Source: Blastococcus litoris
Lineage (GTDB): Bacteria > Actinomycetota > Actinomycetes > Mycobacteriales > Geodermatophilaceae
DNA: 64,000 nt
Direction: 5' to 3'
NCBI RefSeq assembly: GCF_003075095.1
Contig: NZ_QCZF01000003.1
Coordinates: 372,001-436,000 of the forward strand
The notes under the pieces were generated by a model, which had not been told where the DNA came from, searched no databases, and worked only from the letters and a program-made list of their open reading frames with translations. This document shows positions 1-11,225 of this stretch, one piece after another. The translations under genes and the position numbers were made by a program. Position 1 is the stretch's first letter. Each line of letters opens with the position of its first letter.

Positions 1-52
1 CGCTCCGCAACCGTCCGGTCCCTGGCCGGAACGTGATCGTCCTCACCGTAGG

Positions 53-424
53 GTGCCGCTGATGCTCTCGAACTACGTCCCGATCGTCGGGCTCTTCGCG
101 CTGGCCGCAGCTTTCGCGCTGTTCTCGGTGACGGCCGCGCCGTACGTGGGTCCGCGCCGCTACAACCGGGCCAAGCTCGAGGCCTACGAGTGCGGGATCG
201 AGCCGGTCGACCAGCCGCTCACCGGCGGCCGCTTCCCGGTGAAGTACTACCTCGTCGCGATGCTCTTCATCGTCTTCGACATCGAGATCGTCTTCCTCTA
301 CCCGTGGGCCGTGCACAACGAGGCGCTGGGCGTCTTCGGGCTGGTCGAGATGGTCGTGTTCATCGCCACCGTGTTCATCGCCTACGCGTACGTGTGGCGC
401 CGCGGCGGGCTCGACTGGGACTGA
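53..424 (+). CDS. nuoA: NADH-quinone oxidoreductase subunit A (NuoA)
   Basis: Small membrane subunit of respiratory complex I, 123 residues with the usual three transmembrane helices: residues about 10-30, 65-88 and 95-115. The conserved NuoA stretch YECGIEP (about residues 45-51) and the [15 protein letters not shown] segment are both present. It is the first gene of a complete nuoA-N operon and lies 13 bases before nuoB. The start is GTG at 53; an in-frame ATG at 62 would give 120 residues and is equally plausible. Only 52 bases lie upstream in this window, so the operon promoter cannot be judged. Confidence 0.96.
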   Translation: MPLMLSNYVPIVGLFALAAAFALFSVTAAPYVGPRRYNRAKLEAYECGIEPVDQPLTGGRFPVKYYLVAMLFIVFDIEIVFLYPWAVHNEALGVFGLVEMVVFIATVFIAYAYVWRRGGLDWD

Positions 425-437
425 CAGGGGAGCTGAC

Positions 438-1130
438 ATGGGACTCGAGGAGAAGCTGCCGAGCGGCGTGCTGCTGACCAGCGTGGAGAAGCTGGTCAAC
501 TGGACCCGCAAGTCGTCGCTGTGGCCGGCGACGTTCGGCCTGGCCTGCTGCGCGATCGAGATGATGGCCTCGGGCGCCGGCCGCTACGACCTGGCCCGCT
601 TCGGCATGGAGGTCTTCCGCGCCTCGCCGCGCCAGGCCGACCTGATGATCGTGGCCGGCCGGGTCAGCCAGAAGATGGCGCCGGTCCTCCGCCAGATCTA
701 CGACCAGATGCCCGAGCCGCGCTGGGTGCTCGCGATGGGCGTCTGCGCCAGCTCCGGCGGCATGTTCAACAACTACGCGATCGTCCAGGGCGTCGACCAC
801 ATCGTCCCGGTGGACATGTACCTGCCCGGCTGCCCGCCGCGGCCGGAGATGCTCATGGACGCGATCCTCAAGCTGCACCACAAGATCCAGCACGAGCCCC
901 TCGGCGCCAAGCGCGAGCGGCAGCTGGAGCGGGCCCGCGAGGACGGCACGGCGAAGGACCTGCACGTCGAGATGCCGTCGACGGTGCGCGTGGACAAGAA
1001 GGCACGCCGCGCCTACGAGGAGGCCGCGGCGGCCGGCCGCACCGGTCAGTTCGCGATCGAGCAGCGGGGCGGCAACGCCGTCCTGCTGCCCGACGAGCGG
1101 CCCAGCGGGCTCGGGAACGCCTGGCGATGA
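438..1130 (+). CDS. nuoB: NADH-quinone oxidoreductase subunit B (NuoB)
   Basis: Peripheral-arm subunit that holds the terminal [4Fe-4S] cluster N2, which passes electrons to quinone. The four expected ligands are visible: adjacent Cys37-Cys38 in [10 protein letters not shown], Cys103 in GVCASSGG and Cys132 in PGCPPRPE. The protein is 230 residues, slightly longer than many homologues because of a charged tail after about residue 165. The ATG start is preceded by the Shine-Dalgarno AGGGGAG. The gene sits between nuoA and nuoC in the operon. Confidence 0.97.
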   Translation: MGLEEKLPSGVLLTSVEKLVNWTRKSSLWPATFGLACCAIEMMASGAGRYDLARFGMEVFRASPRQADLMIVAGRVSQKMAPVLRQIYDQMPEPRWVLAMGVCASSGGMFNNYAIVQGVDHIVPVDMYLPGCPPRPEMLMDAILKLHHKIQHEPLGAKRERQLERAREDGTAKDLHVEMPSTVRVDKKARRAYEEAAAAGRTGQFAIEQRGGNAVLLPDERPSGLGNAWR

Positions 1131-1143
1131 GGGGACAGCGCTG

Positions 1144-1896
1144 ATGAGCGACGACGGCGGTTCGAACCTCGTCCCCGGCCGCGAGCAGGCCGGCTACGAC
1201 GACGCCACCCCACCCGGCGGCGGGTTCCGGAAGGGCGCCTTCGGGGTCACCGGCAGCGGCGACACCTCCGGCTTCGGCGGTCTGGTCCGGGTCGAGCCCG
1301 GCGGCGCGGTGGCGCTGCACTCCACCGACCGCCCCTACGGCGGGTTCTTCGACGAGGTCACCGACGCCCTGATCGAGTCGGTGGGCGAGGCGACGTACGC
1401 GGCCGCGGTGCAGCGGGTGCTGGTCGACCGCGGCGAGATCACCTACTTCGTCGCCCGCGAGCACCTGCTCACGCTCGTGCAGGCGCTGCGCGACGACGAG
1501 GCGCTGCGCTTCGAGCTGTGCAGCAGCGTGTCCGGCGTCGACTACCTCGACAGCGGCGGCCCGGCGGCCGGGCCCGACCGCCCGCGGCTGCACGTCGTCT
1601 ACCACCTGACCTCGATGACCTACCGCCGCCGCATCCGGCTCGAGGTCGCCGTCACCGCCGAGGACCCGCACGTCCCCTCGGTCACCGGCGTCTACCCGAC
1701 GGCGGACTGGCACGAGCGCGAGACCTGGGACATGTTCGGCGTCGTCTTCGACGGCCACCCGGCGCTGACCCGGATCCTCATGCCGGACGACTGGGACGGG
1801 CACCCGCAGCGCAAGGACTACCCCCTCGGCGGCGTCCCCGTGGAGTACCACGGCGCGACGATCCCGCCGCCGGACACCCGACGTGCCTACCGATGA
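1144..1896 (+). CDS. nuoC: NADH-quinone oxidoreductase subunit C (NuoC)
   Basis: The 30-kDa subunit of the complex I peripheral arm, which contacts NuoD near the quinone site. The family signature lies at about residues 190-235: [16 protein letters not shown] followed by [19 protein letters not shown]. The N-terminal 60 residues are Gly/Pro-rich and poorly conserved, as is usual in actinobacterial NuoC. It is a separate gene here, not fused to nuoD as in E. coli. It begins 13 bases after nuoB and ends 13 bases before the nuoD start. Confidence 0.96.
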   Translation: MSDDGGSNLVPGREQAGYDDATPPGGGFRKGAFGVTGSGDTSGFGGLVRVEPGGAVALHSTDRPYGGFFDEVTDALIESVGEATYAAAVQRVLVDRGEITYFVAREHLLTLVQALRDDEALRFELCSSVSGVDYLDSGGPAAGPDRPRLHVVYHLTSMTYRRRIRLEVAVTAEDPHVPSVTGVYPTADWHERETWDMFGVVFDGHPALTRILMPDDWDGHPQRKDYPLGGVPVEYHGATIPPPDTRRAYR

Positions 1897-1909
1897 AGGG
1901 GGCCTACCG

Positions 1910-3238
1910 ATGAGCACCGTCTACAACGAGGCCGACCCGTACGCCGGCTCCCGGGAGACCACCGAGGGCCGCGTCTACACGGTCACCGGCGGCGACTGGG
2001 ACCTCACCTTCGCCGACCCGCACGGCGAGGAGCGCCTCGTCGTCAACATGGGCCCGCAGCACCCGTCGACGCACGGCGTCCTCCGCCTGATCCTCGACCT
2101 CGAGGGCGAGACGGTCACCAAGGCCCGGACGACGATCGGCTACCTGCACACCGGTATCGAGAAGAACACCGAGTACCGCAACTGGACGCAGGGCACGACG
2201 TTCGTGACCCGGATGGACTACCTGAGCCCGCTGTACAACGAGGCCGCCTACTGCATGGCGGTCGAGAAGCTGCTCGGCATCGAGATCCCGCAGCGCGCGG
2301 CGACCATCCGCGTGCTGGTCATGGAGATCAACCGGATCGCCTCCCACCTCGTGGGCCTGGCCACCGGCGGCATGGAGCTCGGTGCGCTCACCGCGATGAC
2401 CAACGGGTTCCGCGAGCGGGAGATGTGCCTCGACCTGCTGGAGGAGATCACCGGCCTGCGGATGAACCACGCCTACATCCGCCCCGGCGGCCTCGCGCAG
2501 GACCTCCCCGAGGGGGCGGTCGACTCGATCCGCGAGTTCCTGACGATCATGCCGAAGCGGGTGGCCGACTACCACCGCATGCTCACCGGCCAGCCGATCT
2601 GGCAGCGGCGGCTCAAGGACGTCGGCTACCTCGACGTCACCGGCTGCCTCGCCCTCGGTGTCACCGGGCCGGTGCTCCGCTCGGCCGGTCTGCCGTGGGA
2701 CCTGCGCAAGACCGAGCCCTACCTCGGCTACGAGACCTACGACTTCGAGGTCCCGACCGCCGACACCGCCGACGCCTGGGGCCGCTACCTGGTCCGGATG
2801 GCCGAGATCAACGAGTCGCTCAAGCTGATCGCGCAGGCCGTCGACCGGCTCGAGCCGGGCCCGGTCATGGTCGAGGACAAGAAGATCGCCTGGCCGGCCC
2901 AGCTCTCGCTCGGCGCCGACGGCATGGGCAACTCCCTCGACCACGTCCGGCACATCATGGGCCAGTCGATGGAGGCCCTGATCCACCACTTCAAGCTGGT
3001 CACCGAGGGCTTCCGGGTCCCGGCCGGCCAGGTCTACGTGCCGATCGAGTCGCCCCGCGGCGAGCTCGGCTACCACGTGGTCAGCGACGGCAGCACCAGG
3101 CCGTGGCGCGTCCACGTGCGCGACCCCAGCTTCGTGAACCTGCAGGCCACGGCGGCGATGAGCGAGGGCGGCATGATCGCCGACGTCATCGCCGCGATCG
3201 CCTCGATCGACCCCGTCATGGGAGGAGTCGACCGGTGA
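1910..3238 (+). CDS. nuoD: NADH-quinone oxidoreductase subunit D (NuoD)
   Basis: The 49-kDa subunit of complex I, which forms the quinone-reaction chamber with NuoB. Hallmarks are [15 protein letters not shown] near residue 46 and the C-terminal [15 protein letters not shown] and DPVMGGVDR segments. I chose the ATG at 1910, giving 442 residues and preceded by GAAGGGGG. A GTG at 1883 would add nine residues but overlaps nuoC and lacks a better ribosome-binding site. The stop codon overlaps the nuoE GTG start (GTGA), which suggests translational coupling. Confidence 0.97.
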   Translation: MSTVYNEADPYAGSRETTEGRVYTVTGGDWDLTFADPHGEERLVVNMGPQHPSTHGVLRLILDLEGETVTKARTTIGYLHTGIEKNTEYRNWTQGTTFVTRMDYLSPLYNEAAYCMAVEKLLGIEIPQRAATIRVLVMEINRIASHLVGLATGGMELGALTAMTNGFREREMCLDLLEEITGLRMNHAYIRPGGLAQDLPEGAVDSIREFLTIMPKRVADYHRMLTGQPIWQRRLKDVGYLDVTGCLALGVTGPVLRSAGLPWDLRKTEPYLGYETYDFEVPTADTADAWGRYLVRMAEINESLKLIAQAVDRLEPGPVMVEDKKIAWPAQLSLGADGMGNSLDHVRHIMGQSMEALIHHFKLVTEGFRVPAGQVYVPIESPRGELGYHVVSDGSTRPWRVHVRDPSFVNLQATAAMSEGGMIADVIAAIASIDPVMGGVDR

Positions 3239-4245
3239 GTGCACTTCCTGGATCCGCCGAGGGGACGGCGGTCACGGGCCTCGACTCGAGCCCGGTCGAG
3301 CCGGCGCCGCTCGACCTGCCGCCGCTGACCGAGCAGACCGCCCTCGAGGCGGCCGAGATCATCGCCCGCTACCCGGTGCCCCGCTCGGCGCTGCTGCCGA
3401 TGCTGCACCTGGTCCAGTCGGTGCAGGGCTACGTCTCGCCCGAGGGCGTGGCGTTCTGCGCCGACCAGCTCGGCCTCACCAAGGCCGAGGTCGGTGCGGT
3501 CGCGACGTTCTACACGATGTACAAGCGGCGTCCCACCGGCCGGCACCTGGTCAGCGTCTGCACGAACACGCTGTGCAGCGTGCTCGGCGGGCAGCGGATC
3601 ATGGATGCGCTCTCGGCCGACCTCGGCGTGCACCACGACGAGACCGCCGCCGACGGGTCGATCACCCTCGAGCACGCCGAGTGCCTGGCCGCCTGCGACT
3701 ACGCGCCGGTCGTCACCGTCGACTACGAGTTCTACGACCAGCAGGACGTCGACAGCGCCCGCGAGCTGGTCGCCGCCCTGCGCCGCGGGGAGAAGCCGCT
3801 GCCCACCCGCGGTGCGCCGCTCACCGACTTCAGGGGCATCTCCCGTCAGCTGGCCGGCTTCTCGCAGCACGGCGACGACGCCTCCGCGGCGGCCGCCGTC
3901 GACAACCCCGGCGAGTACGGGCCGACCCTGGTCGGCCTGCGGCTGGCCGAGCAGCGGAGGGAGTCGGCCCCGCCGATGCCCCGCCCGTCCACGCCGGCAC
4001 CGGACACCGACGAGCCCGCTGCCACCGTCGCGCCCACGGGCCGGACGGGGGAGACGCCGGGCCGCGAGGCCGCCGACGCGCGGGTCGCCGCCGCCGACAC
4101 CCCGGCCGAGAAGGCCGGCGCGGCCGGCTCGCACCCCGACGCGCCCGAGCCGGCCGGCCGCTCCCTCGCCGACCAGGACGACGGCACCGAGACACCTGCA
4201 GGGACCGAGCCGGGCACCTCCGGCCAGGGTCCGGGGAAGGCCTGA
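3235..4245 (+). CDS. nuoE: NADH-quinone oxidoreductase subunit E (NuoE) with long C-terminal tail
   Basis: The 24-kDa thioredoxin-like subunit carrying [2Fe-2S] cluster N1a. The four ligands are Cys109 and Cys114 (CTNTLC), then Cys150 and Cys154 (ECLAAC). The GTG start overlaps the nuoD stop by four bases. At 336 residues it is well over the usual 165-250. The extra length is a tail from about residue 225 made mostly of Ala, Pro, Glu, Thr and Gly, which looks disordered. It ends one base before the nuoF start. Confidence 0.95.
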   Translation: MSALPGSAEGTAVTGLDSSPVEPAPLDLPPLTEQTALEAAEIIARYPVPRSALLPMLHLVQSVQGYVSPEGVAFCADQLGLTKAEVGAVATFYTMYKRRPTGRHLVSVCTNTLCSVLGGQRIMDALSADLGVHHDETAADGSITLEHAECLAACDYAPVVTVDYEFYDQQDVDSARELVAALRRGEKPLPTRGAPLTDFRGISRQLAGFSQHGDDASAAAAVDNPGEYGPTLVGLRLAEQRRESAPPMPRPSTPAPDTDEPAATVAPTGRTGETPGREAADARVAAADTPAEKAGAAGSHPDAPEPAGRSLADQDDGTETPAGTEPGTSGQGPGKA

Positions 4246-4246
4246 C

Positions 4247-5575
4247 ATGCCCCTCACTCCCGTCCTCACGACCCGCTGGGGCGCCCACAAGAGCTGGCGG
4301 CTGTCGACCTACGAGTCGATGGAGGGCTACGCGGCGCTGCGCACGGCGCTGTCCATGACCCCCGACGAGCTGGTCACGATGGTCAAGGACTCCGGCCTGC
4401 GCGGTCGCGGCGGTGCCGGCTTCCCGACCGGCATGAAGTGGAGCTTCATCCCGCAGCCCAAGCCGGGGGAGACGCCCACCGGTCCCGCGGCGATGCCCAA
4501 GTACCTCGTGGTCAACGCCGACGAGGGCGAGCCGGGCACCTGCAAGGACCTGCCGCTGATGATGGCCGACCCGCACTCGCTGGTCGAAGGCGTGATCATC
4601 TCCGCGTACGCGATCCGGTCGCACTTCGCGGCGATCTACGTCCGCGGCGAGGCCGTGCACGCCCACCGCCGGCTGGTGGCCGCCGTCGAGGAGGCCTACG
4701 CGGCCGGCTACCTCGGCACCGACATCCTCGGCTCCGGGTACGACCTCGAGCTGGTCGTGCACGCCGGCGCCGGCGCCTACATCTGCGGCGAGGAGACGGC
4801 GCTGCTGGAGTCCCTCGAGGGCTACCGGGGCCAGCCGCGGCTCAAGCCGCCCTTCCCGGCGGTCGCCGGTCTCTACGGGTCGCCGACGGTCATCAACAAC
4901 GTCGAGACGCTGGCCAGCGTGCCGTTCGTCGTCCGCGGGGGCGCCGACTGGTTCAAGGAGTTCGGCCCGGAGAAGTCGCCCGGTCCGAAGATCTACTCGC
5001 TGTCGGGCCGCGTCGTCCGCCCGGGCCAGTACGAGGCCCCCATGGGGACGACGATGCGCGAGCTGCTCGAGATGGCCGGCGGTGTCCGGCCCGGCCACGA
5101 GCTGAAGTTCTGGACGCCGGGCGGGTCCTCGACGCCGTACTTCACCGCCGAGCACCTCGACGTCCCGCTCGACTTCGACTCGGTGGCGGCCGCGGGCTCG
5201 ATGCTCGGCACGACGGCGCTGATGGTCTTCGACGAGACCGACTCGATCGTCGAGGCCACGCTGCGGTTCACCGAGTTCTACGCGCACGAGAGCTGCGGCA
5301 AGTGCACCCCGTGCCGCGAGGGGACCTACTGGCTGGTCCAGATCCTCGAGCGGCTGGTGCACGGCCGGGGCACCGCGCAGGACCTCGACCTGCTCACCGA
5401 CACCTGCGACAACATCCTGGGCCGCTCGTTCTGCGCCCTGGGTGACGGTGCGACCAGCTGCATCGCCAGCTCGCTGAAGTACTTCCGGGACGACTACGTC
5501 GCCCTGCTGCCGCCCGAGGAGCAGGCCCGCCTGGGCCGCTCCCTCCGCATCGAGCCCGTCGGAGTCGCTTCGTGA
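4247..5575 (+). CDS. nuoF: NADH-quinone oxidoreductase subunit F (NuoF)
   Basis: The NADH-oxidising subunit of complex I, binding FMN and [4Fe-4S] cluster N3. Visible motifs in order are [15 protein letters not shown] (FMN/NADH site), [31 protein letters not shown] (glycine-rich nucleotide loop) and [12 protein letters not shown] (three of the N3 cysteines). The length of 442 residues is standard. The ATG lies directly after the nuoE stop, and its own stop overlaps the nuoG GTG start by four bases. Confidence 0.97.
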   Translation: MPLTPVLTTRWGAHKSWRLSTYESMEGYAALRTALSMTPDELVTMVKDSGLRGRGGAGFPTGMKWSFIPQPKPGETPTGPAAMPKYLVVNADEGEPGTCKDLPLMMADPHSLVEGVIISAYAIRSHFAAIYVRGEAVHAHRRLVAAVEEAYAAGYLGTDILGSGYDLELVVHAGAGAYICGEETALLESLEGYRGQPRLKPPFPAVAGLYGSPTVINNVETLASVPFVVRGGADWFKEFGPEKSPGPKIYSLSGRVVRPGQYEAPMGTTMRELLEMAGGVRPGHELKFWTPGGSSTPYFTAEHLDVPLDFDSVAAAGSMLGTTALMVFDETDSIVEATLRFTEFYAHESCGKCTPCREGTYWLVQILERLVHGRGTAQDLDLLTDTCDNILGRSFCALGDGATSCIASSLKYFRDDYVALLPPEEQARLGRSLRIEPVGVAS

Positions 5576-8049
5576 CGCTGACCAACCCGACTCCCGCGCC
5601 CGCGGTCCCCCCGGGCACGCCCGGGCCGCACACGCCGCCGGACGCCGTCCACTGCGTGATCGACGGGTTCGAGGTCGCCGTCCCCAAGGGGACGCTGATC
5701 ATCCGGGCCGCCGAGCAGATCGGCGTCCAGATCCCGCGGTTCTGCGACCACCCGCTGCTCGAGCCGGTCGGCGCGTGCCGCCAGTGCCTGGTCGAGGTGG
5801 AGGGCCAGCGCAAGCCGGTGGCCTCGTGCACCATGCCGGTCACCGACGGGATGGTGGTGAAGACCCAGCTCACCAGCGAGGTCGCGGACAAGTCGCAGCA
5901 GGGCACGATGGAGCTGCTGCTGATCAACCACCCGCTCGACTGCCCGGTCTGCGACAAGGGCGGTGAGTGCCCGCTGCAGAACCAGGCGATGAGCAACGGC
6001 CGCACGGAGAGCCGGTTCGTCGACGAGAAGCGGACCTACCCCAAGCCGCTGCCGATCAGCAGCGAGATCCTGCTCGACCGCGAGCGCTGCGTGCTGTGCG
6101 CGCGGTGCACCCGCTTCTCCCAGCAGGTGGCCGGCGATCCGTTCATCGAGCTGTTCGAGCGGGGCGCGCTGGAGCAGGTCGCCATCTACGAGGACGAGCC
6201 GTTCGAGTCCTACTTCTCCGGCAACACCACCCAGATCTGCCCGGTCGGGGCGCTCACCAGCGCCCAGTACCGGTTCCGCGCCCGCCCGTTCGACCTGCGC
6301 AGCGAGCCCAGCGTCTGCGAGCACTGCGCGTCCGGCTGCGCCCAGCGCACCGACTACCGGCGCGGCAAGACCACCCGACGGCTGGCCGGCGAGGACCCGG
6401 CGGTCAACGAGGAGTGGAACTGCGACAAGGGCCGCTACGCGTTCCGCTACGTCACCGCCAACGAGCGGCTCACCACGCCGCTGGTGCGCCGGGACGGCGA
6501 GCTGCAGCCGGCCTCGTGGCCGGAGGCCTGGGCCGCCGCGGCGGCGGGTCTGAGCCACGCGCGGGCCGAGGGCGGTGTCGGCGTGCTGCCCGGCGGCCGG
6601 CTCACGGTCGAGGACGCCTACGCCTACGCCAAGTTCGCCCGCGTGGCCCTCGGCACCAACGACGTCGACTTCCGCGCCCGCGCCCACTCCGCCGAGGAGC
6701 TCGCCTTCCTCGGCGCGTTCGTCGCCGGGACGGGACCGGGCCGCGGCGGGGTCACCTACGACGAGCTGGCGCAGGCGCCCGCCGTCCTCCTGGCCGGGTT
6801 CGAGCCGGAGGAGGAGTCGCCGATCGTGTTCCTCCGCCTGCGCCGCGCCGTGCGCACGCGGAAGCTCCCGGTCTTCGACCTCGCGCCGTTCGCCACCCGC
6901 GCCGCCGAGAAGCTGGACGCCACCGTGCTGACCACGCTGCCTGGCGCCGAGGCGCAGTCGCTGCGGGCGCTGGCCGAGGGCACCTGGGGCGGCCCGGCGG
7001 TCGAGGCGCTCCGCGCGCCCGGCGCCGTCGTCCTCGCCGGCGAGCGGCTGGCCGAGGCACCCGGTGCCTTCTCGGCGCTCGTCGCCCTGGCGCGGGCCAC
7101 CGGCGCGCGCGTCGCCTGGATGCCCCGGCGCGCGGGTGAGCGCGGCGCCGTCGAGGCCGGGGCGCTGCCGAGCCTGCTGCCCGGCGGTCGCGGCGTCGGC
7201 GATGCCGCCGCGCGCGCCGACGTGGCCGCCCTCTGGGGCGCCGAGCTGCCCGCCACCCCGGGCAGGGACCTCACCGGCATCCTCACCGCCGTCCGCGACG
7301 GCGAGCTGCCCGGCCTCCTGGTCGGCGGGGTCGACCCGTGCGACCTGCCCGACCCGGCGCTGGCCGAGTCCGCGCTGGCCAGCGCGTCCTTCGTGGTCAG
7401 CCTCGAGATGTTCCCGAGCGTGGTCACAGAGTGGGCCGACGTCGTCCTGCCGGTCGCGGCGGCGCCGGAGAAGGCGGGCACCTACCTCGACTGGGAGGGC
7501 CGGCCGCGGACCTTCGACGCCACGCTGCACGGCACCGGGCGGCTGCCCGACGGTCGCGTCCTCCAGGGGATCGCTGACGCCATGGTCGAGATGGGTGACG
7601 ACGTCGCAGACCTGCGGCTGCCGACCCCCGAGGCCGCGCGTGCCGAGCTCGCCGCCCTGGGTGCGGTCCGCCGGCCCGGTGAGGGGACCGGCCTGGACGT
7701 CGCGCCGCCTCCGGCGCCGTCGCTGCGGCAGGACGAGGCGGTGCTCGCCTCCTGGCGGCAGCTCATCGACTCCGGGACGCTGCTGCGCGACGAGCCCGAG
7801 CTGGCCGGTACGGCCCGGCAGCCGGTCGCCCGCATCGGCGTCGAGGCCGCGGGCCGGCTCGGCGTCGTCGACGGCGACCGCGTGACGGTGAGCGGCGCGA
7901 CCGGCTCGGTCAGCCTGCCCGTCCGCGTCACGGCCATGCCCGACCAGGTGGTCTGGCTGCCGATGAGGTCACCGGGCAGCGATGTCCGCAGCGACCTGGG
8001 CACCGGCCCGGGTGGCGTGGTCCGACTGTCGGCCGGGGGGTCGCTCTGA
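5572..8049 (+). CDS. nuoG: NADH-quinone oxidoreductase subunit G (NuoG)
   Basis: The largest peripheral subunit of complex I, carrying several iron-sulfur clusters plus a molybdopterin-oxidoreductase-like domain that is probably not catalytic. The N-terminal ferredoxin domain shows [15 protein letters not shown], then [13 protein letters not shown] and [12 protein letters not shown] further CEHCASGC motif near residue 250 resembles the N7-cluster motif found in some bacteria. The C-terminal half (residues about 270-825) is the Ala-rich MopB-type region. The GTG start overlaps nuoF and the stop overlaps the nuoH ATG by one base. Confidence 0.96.
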   Translation: MTLTNPTPAPAVPPGTPGPHTPPDAVHCVIDGFEVAVPKGTLIIRAAEQIGVQIPRFCDHPLLEPVGACRQCLVEVEGQRKPVASCTMPVTDGMVVKTQLTSEVADKSQQGTMELLLINHPLDCPVCDKGGECPLQNQAMSNGRTESRFVDEKRTYPKPLPISSEILLDRERCVLCARCTRFSQQVAGDPFIELFERGALEQVAIYEDEPFESYFSGNTTQICPVGALTSAQYRFRARPFDLRSEPSVCEHCASGCAQRTDYRRGKTTRRLAGEDPAVNEEWNCDKGRYAFRYVTANERLTTPLVRRDGELQPASWPEAWAAAAAGLSHARAEGGVGVLPGGRLTVEDAYAYAKFARVALGTNDVDFRARAHSAEELAFLGAFVAGTGPGRGGVTYDELAQAPAVLLAGFEPEEESPIVFLRLRRAVRTRKLPVFDLAPFATRAAEKLDATVLTTLPGAEAQSLRALAEGTWGGPAVEALRAPGAVVLAGERLAEAPGAFSALVALARATGARVAWMPRRAGERGAVEAGALPSLLPGGRGVGDAAARADVAALWGAELPATPGRDLTGILTAVRDGELPGLLVGGVDPCDLPDPALAESALASASFVVSLEMFPSVVTEWADVVLPVAAAPEKAGTYLDWEGRPRTFDATLHGTGRLPDGRVLQGIADAMVEMGDDVADLRLPTPEAARAELAALGAVRRPGEGTGLDVAPPPAPSLRQDEAVLASWRQLIDSGTLLRDEPELAGTARQPVARIGVEAAGRLGVVDGDRVTVSGATGSVSLPVRVTAMPDQVVWLPMRSPGSDVRSDLGTGPGGVVRLSAGGSL

Positions 8050-9527
8050 TGCTGCTCTCAGCTCCCGACCAGCCGACGCTCGAGGACTTCGGTTCCGACG
8101 TCTGGTGGATCGTTCTCATCAAGATCGTCGGCATCTTCGTGGTGCTGGTGCTGATGACGCTGTTCGCCATCGTGTTCGAGCGCAAGGTCGTCGCCCGGAT
8201 GCAGCAGCGGATCGGCCCCAACCGGGTCGGCCCCCGCGGCTACCTGCAGAGCCTCGCCGACGGGCTGAAGCTGGCGTTCAAGGAAGACATCATGCCGGCG
8301 CTCGCCGACAAGCCGGTGTACTTCCTGGCGCCGGTGATCGCCGCGATCCCCGCGTTCCTGGCGTTCTCCGTCATCCCGCTGGGCCCCACCGTGAGCATCT
8401 TCGGCGAGCGCACCCCGCTGCAGCTCACCGACGCCCCCATCGGCGTCCTCGTCGTCCTCGCCTGCTCGGCGATGGGCGTCTACGGCATCGTGCTGGCCGG
8501 CTGGGCGTCCGGGTCGACCTACCCGCTGCTCGGTTCGCTGCGCAGCGCCGCCCAGATGGTCAGCTACGAGATCGCGATGGGGCTCTCGATCGTCGCGGTG
8601 TTCCTCTACGCCGGCTCGATGTCCACCTCGGAGATCGTGGCCGCCCAGGCCGAGGGCAACCAGCTGTCGTTCTTCGGCTGGGAGTTCACCGGACCGAGCT
8701 GGTTCGCCGTCCTGCTGCCGGTCTCGTTCGTGATCTACGCGATCGCCGTCGTGGGCGAGACCAACCGCGCCCCGTTCGACCTCCCGGAGGCCGAGTCGGA
8801 GCTCGTCGGTGGCTTCCACACCGAGTACTCGTCGCTGAAGTTCGCGCTGTTCTTCCTCGCCGAGTACATCAACATGGTCACCGTCTCGGCGCTGGCCGCG
8901 ACGCTGTTCCTCGGCGGCTGGCGGGCCCCCTGGCCGATCTCGATCTGGGACGGCGCCAACACCGGCTGGTGGCCGCTGCTCTGGTTCTTCCTCAAGGTCG
9001 TCGTCGCGCTGTTCGTGTTCATCTGGCTGCGCGGCACGCTGCCCCGCCTGCGCTACGACCAGTTCATGCGGTTCGGCTGGAAGGTGCTGGTCCCGACCGC
9101 GCTGGTCTGGATCCTCGTCGTCGCCACGATGCGCACGGTGTCCCGCGAGGCCGACCTGTCCACCGGTCAGGTCGCGCTCTACGTCGGCGTCCCGATCGCG
9201 CTGCTGGTGCTGGCCGGGCTGCTCGTCGCCAGCCGGACGGCGAACCGCGACACCCGGCTCATGGCCGAGGAGGCCGCGGCGGGCGGGATCCACGCCGTCG
9301 ACCCGGAGCCCGACGTGCTGCCGGCGGCAGGTCCGCGCCGCCGGCCCAGCGGGGGCCCGAGCCGCTCGGAGGGCGGCTTCCCCATCCCACCGATGGACCT
9401 GAAGGTGCCGCCGTCGCCTCGGCTGCGGCGCCAGCAGGTCACCACGGACGGGGCCGGCTCCCAGAACGTGGTCGTCGGCACGGGCCGACGGGGTTCCGCG
9501 ACCGTCCAGGAGGACGACAGTGTCTGA
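8049..9527 (+). CDS. nuoH: NADH-quinone oxidoreductase subunit H (NuoH)
   Basis: Membrane subunit that links the peripheral and proton-pumping arms of complex I and lines the quinone channel. Recognisable segments are [19 protein letters not shown] near residue 41 and [26 protein letters not shown] near residue 236. About eight transmembrane helices end near residue 395. Residues about 400-492 form a hydrophilic Pro/Arg/Gly-rich tail that is absent from the 325-residue E. coli protein; such tails are common in actinobacteria. The gene overlaps nuoI by eight bases. Confidence 0.97.
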   Translation: MLLSAPDQPTLEDFGSDVWWIVLIKIVGIFVVLVLMTLFAIVFERKVVARMQQRIGPNRVGPRGYLQSLADGLKLAFKEDIMPALADKPVYFLAPVIAAIPAFLAFSVIPLGPTVSIFGERTPLQLTDAPIGVLVVLACSAMGVYGIVLAGWASGSTYPLLGSLRSAAQMVSYEIAMGLSIVAVFLYAGSMSTSEIVAAQAEGNQLSFFGWEFTGPSWFAVLLPVSFVIYAIAVVGETNRAPFDLPEAESELVGGFHTEYSSLKFALFFLAEYINMVTVSALAATLFLGGWRAPWPISIWDGANTGWWPLLWFFLKVVVALFVFIWLRGTLPRLRYDQFMRFGWKVLVPTALVWILVVATMRTVSREADLSTGQVALYVGVPIALLVLAGLLVASRTANRDTRLMAEEAAAGGIHAVDPEPDVLPAAGPRRRPSGGPSRSEGGFPIPPMDLKVPPSPRLRRQQVTTDGAGSQNVVVGTGRRGSATVQEDDSV

Positions 9528-10110
9528 GATCGAGCGCTCGACGGGGGCGCGCAACCGGCCCGCGGTGCGCGACAGCATCATGCCCGCGCCCGCGCAGGGG
9601 TTCGGGGTCACGTTCGCGCAGATCTTCCGCAAGGTGACGACCGAGCAGTACCCGTTCGAGCCCAAGGTGACCAAGCCGCGCTACCACGGGCGGCACGTGC
9701 TCAACCGGCACCCCGACGGCCTGGAGAAGTGCGTCGGCTGCGAGCTGTGCGCCTGGGCCTGCCCGGCCGACGCGATCTACGTCGAGGGCGGCGACAACAC
9801 CGAGGACGCCCGCTTCTCGCCGGGTGAGCGGTACGGCGCGGTCTACCAGATCAACTACCTGCGCTGCATCTTCTGCGGGCTGTGCATCGAGGCCTGCCCC
9901 ACCCGGTCGCTGACGATGAGCAACGACTTCGAGCTGGCCGACGACAACCGCCAGGACCTGATCTACACCAAGGAGCAGCTCATGGCGCCGCTGCTGCCCG
10001 GCATGGAGCAGCCGCCGCACCCGATGCGCCTCGGGGACGACGAGAAGGACTACTACCTGCGGGTCCCGGGCTCCTCCGCGGCCGAGCCGGTGCAGGGGGA
10101 GCGGGTATGA
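9520..10110 (+). CDS. nuoI: NADH-quinone oxidoreductase subunit I (NuoI)
   Basis: The 23-kDa ferredoxin-like subunit that carries [4Fe-4S] clusters N6a and N6b, relaying electrons to NuoB. Two classic CxxCxxCxxxCP motifs are present: [16 protein letters not shown] and [15 protein letters not shown]. The length of 196 residues is normal. The start is GTG at 9520 inside the nuoH 3' end, preceded by AGGAGGAC. The stop codon overlaps the nuoJ ATG (ATGA). Confidence 0.97.
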   Translation: MSEIERSTGARNRPAVRDSIMPAPAQGFGVTFAQIFRKVTTEQYPFEPKVTKPRYHGRHVLNRHPDGLEKCVGCELCAWACPADAIYVEGGDNTEDARFSPGERYGAVYQINYLRCIFCGLCIEACPTRSLTMSNDFELADDNRQDLIYTKEQLMAPLLPGMEQPPHPMRLGDDEKDYYLRVPGSSAAEPVQGERV

Positions 10111-10916
10111 CCGAGACGCTCGGCGGCGGCGAGACCGTCGTCTTCTGGGTCCTGGGCCCGATCGCCCTGGCCGGGGCGCTCGGCATGGTGCTCAGCCGCA
10201 ACGCGGTGCACTCGGCGCTCTGGCTGGTCAACACCATGCTGGCGCTGGGCGTGTTCTACGTCGTCCAGGAGGCGCCGTTCCTGGGCGCGGTGCAGATCAT
10301 CGTCTACACCGGCGCGATCATGATCCTGTTCCTCTTCGTGCTCATGCTGGTCGGCCGCGACTCCTCCGACTCGGTGGTGGAGACCCTGCGCGGCCAGCGC
10401 GTCGCGGCGATCCTGCTCGGCATCGGCTTCGCCGGCCTCGTGGGCGCCGGCATCGCCGAGGCGACCCGCGACCTGCCCGTCGCGGGGCTGGCCGACGAGG
10501 GCGGCGTGGGCAACATCCCGGCGATCGCCGAGCTGCTGTTCACCGACTACCTGCTCGCGTTCGAGGTGACCAGCGCGCTGCTGATCACCGCCGCGGTCGG
10601 CGCCATGGTCCTCGCCCACATCGAGCGGGAGCCCGGCAGCCGCCGGACGCAGAAGGAGCTCTCGCGGGCCCGGTTCCTCACCGCCGACCACCCGCAGACC
10701 CTGCCCGGCCCCGGTGTCTTCGCCCGCGCGAACTCGGTCGCCGTGCCCGCGATCCTGCCCGACGGCACCCGCTCCGAGGCGAGCATGGCCGCGGGCATCG
10801 AGCCCGAGGTGCCCGACCAGATGCCCCGGCCCACCGGCCGCGGCCAGCTCGGCTCGCCCGACGCCGCGCTCGGCACCCTCGACCCCGCGCCGCGCGACGG
10901 GAGCAGCGACCGATGA
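10107..10916 (+). CDS. nuoJ: NADH-quinone oxidoreductase subunit J (NuoJ)
   Basis: Hydrophobic proton-pump-arm subunit of complex I with five predicted transmembrane helices in residues about 10-185. The family segment [23 protein letters not shown] lies near residue 65. The protein is 269 residues; the last 80 or so are a hydrophilic Pro-rich tail of the kind seen in actinobacterial NuoJ. The ATG at 10107 overlaps the nuoI stop and the TGA overlaps nuoK, so these genes are probably translationally coupled. Confidence 0.96.
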   Translation: MTETLGGGETVVFWVLGPIALAGALGMVLSRNAVHSALWLVNTMLALGVFYVVQEAPFLGAVQIIVYTGAIMILFLFVLMLVGRDSSDSVVETLRGQRVAAILLGIGFAGLVGAGIAEATRDLPVAGLADEGGVGNIPAIAELLFTDYLLAFEVTSALLITAAVGAMVLAHIEREPGSRRTQKELSRARFLTADHPQTLPGPGVFARANSVAVPAILPDGTRSEASMAAGIEPEVPDQMPRPTGRGQLGSPDAALGTLDPAPRDGSSDR

Positions 10917-11212
10917 CGCTCACCTACTACCTGGTCCTCGCCGCGATCCTGTTCACCATCGGCGCGGTCGGCGTCCTGGTGCGCCGCAACGCGATCGTCG
11001 TGTTCATGTGCGTCGAGCTGATGCTCAACTCGGTGAACCTGACGCTGGTCACCTTCGCCCGCGCCACCGGCACCGTCGACGGCCAGATCATGGCGTTCTT
11101 CGTCATGGTCGTCGCCGCCGCCGAGGTCGTGGTCGGCCTCGCCATCATCATGTCGATCTACCGCACCAGGCGGTCCGCCTCGGTCGACGACGCCAACCTG
11201 CTGAAGTACTGA
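10913..11212 (+). CDS. nuoK: NADH-quinone oxidoreductase subunit K (NuoK)
   Basis: Small 99-residue membrane subunit of complex I with three transmembrane helices, homologous to mitochondrial ND4L. The conserved glutamates of the proton path are in [14 protein letters not shown] and in [14 protein letters not shown]. The length matches the family. The ATG overlaps nuoJ by four bases and nuoL follows after 13 bases. Confidence 0.97.
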   Translation: MTLTYYLVLAAILFTIGAVGVLVRRNAIVVFMCVELMLNSVNLTLVTFARATGTVDGQIMAFFVMVVAAAEVVVGLAIIMSIYRTRRSASVDDANLLKY

Positions 11213-11225
11213 CGGGGACCGGGGA

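Noticed and set aside
1883-1909. Earlier GTG start for nuoD
   Set aside because: It would overlap nuoC by 14 bases and has a poorer ribosome-binding site than the ATG at 1910.
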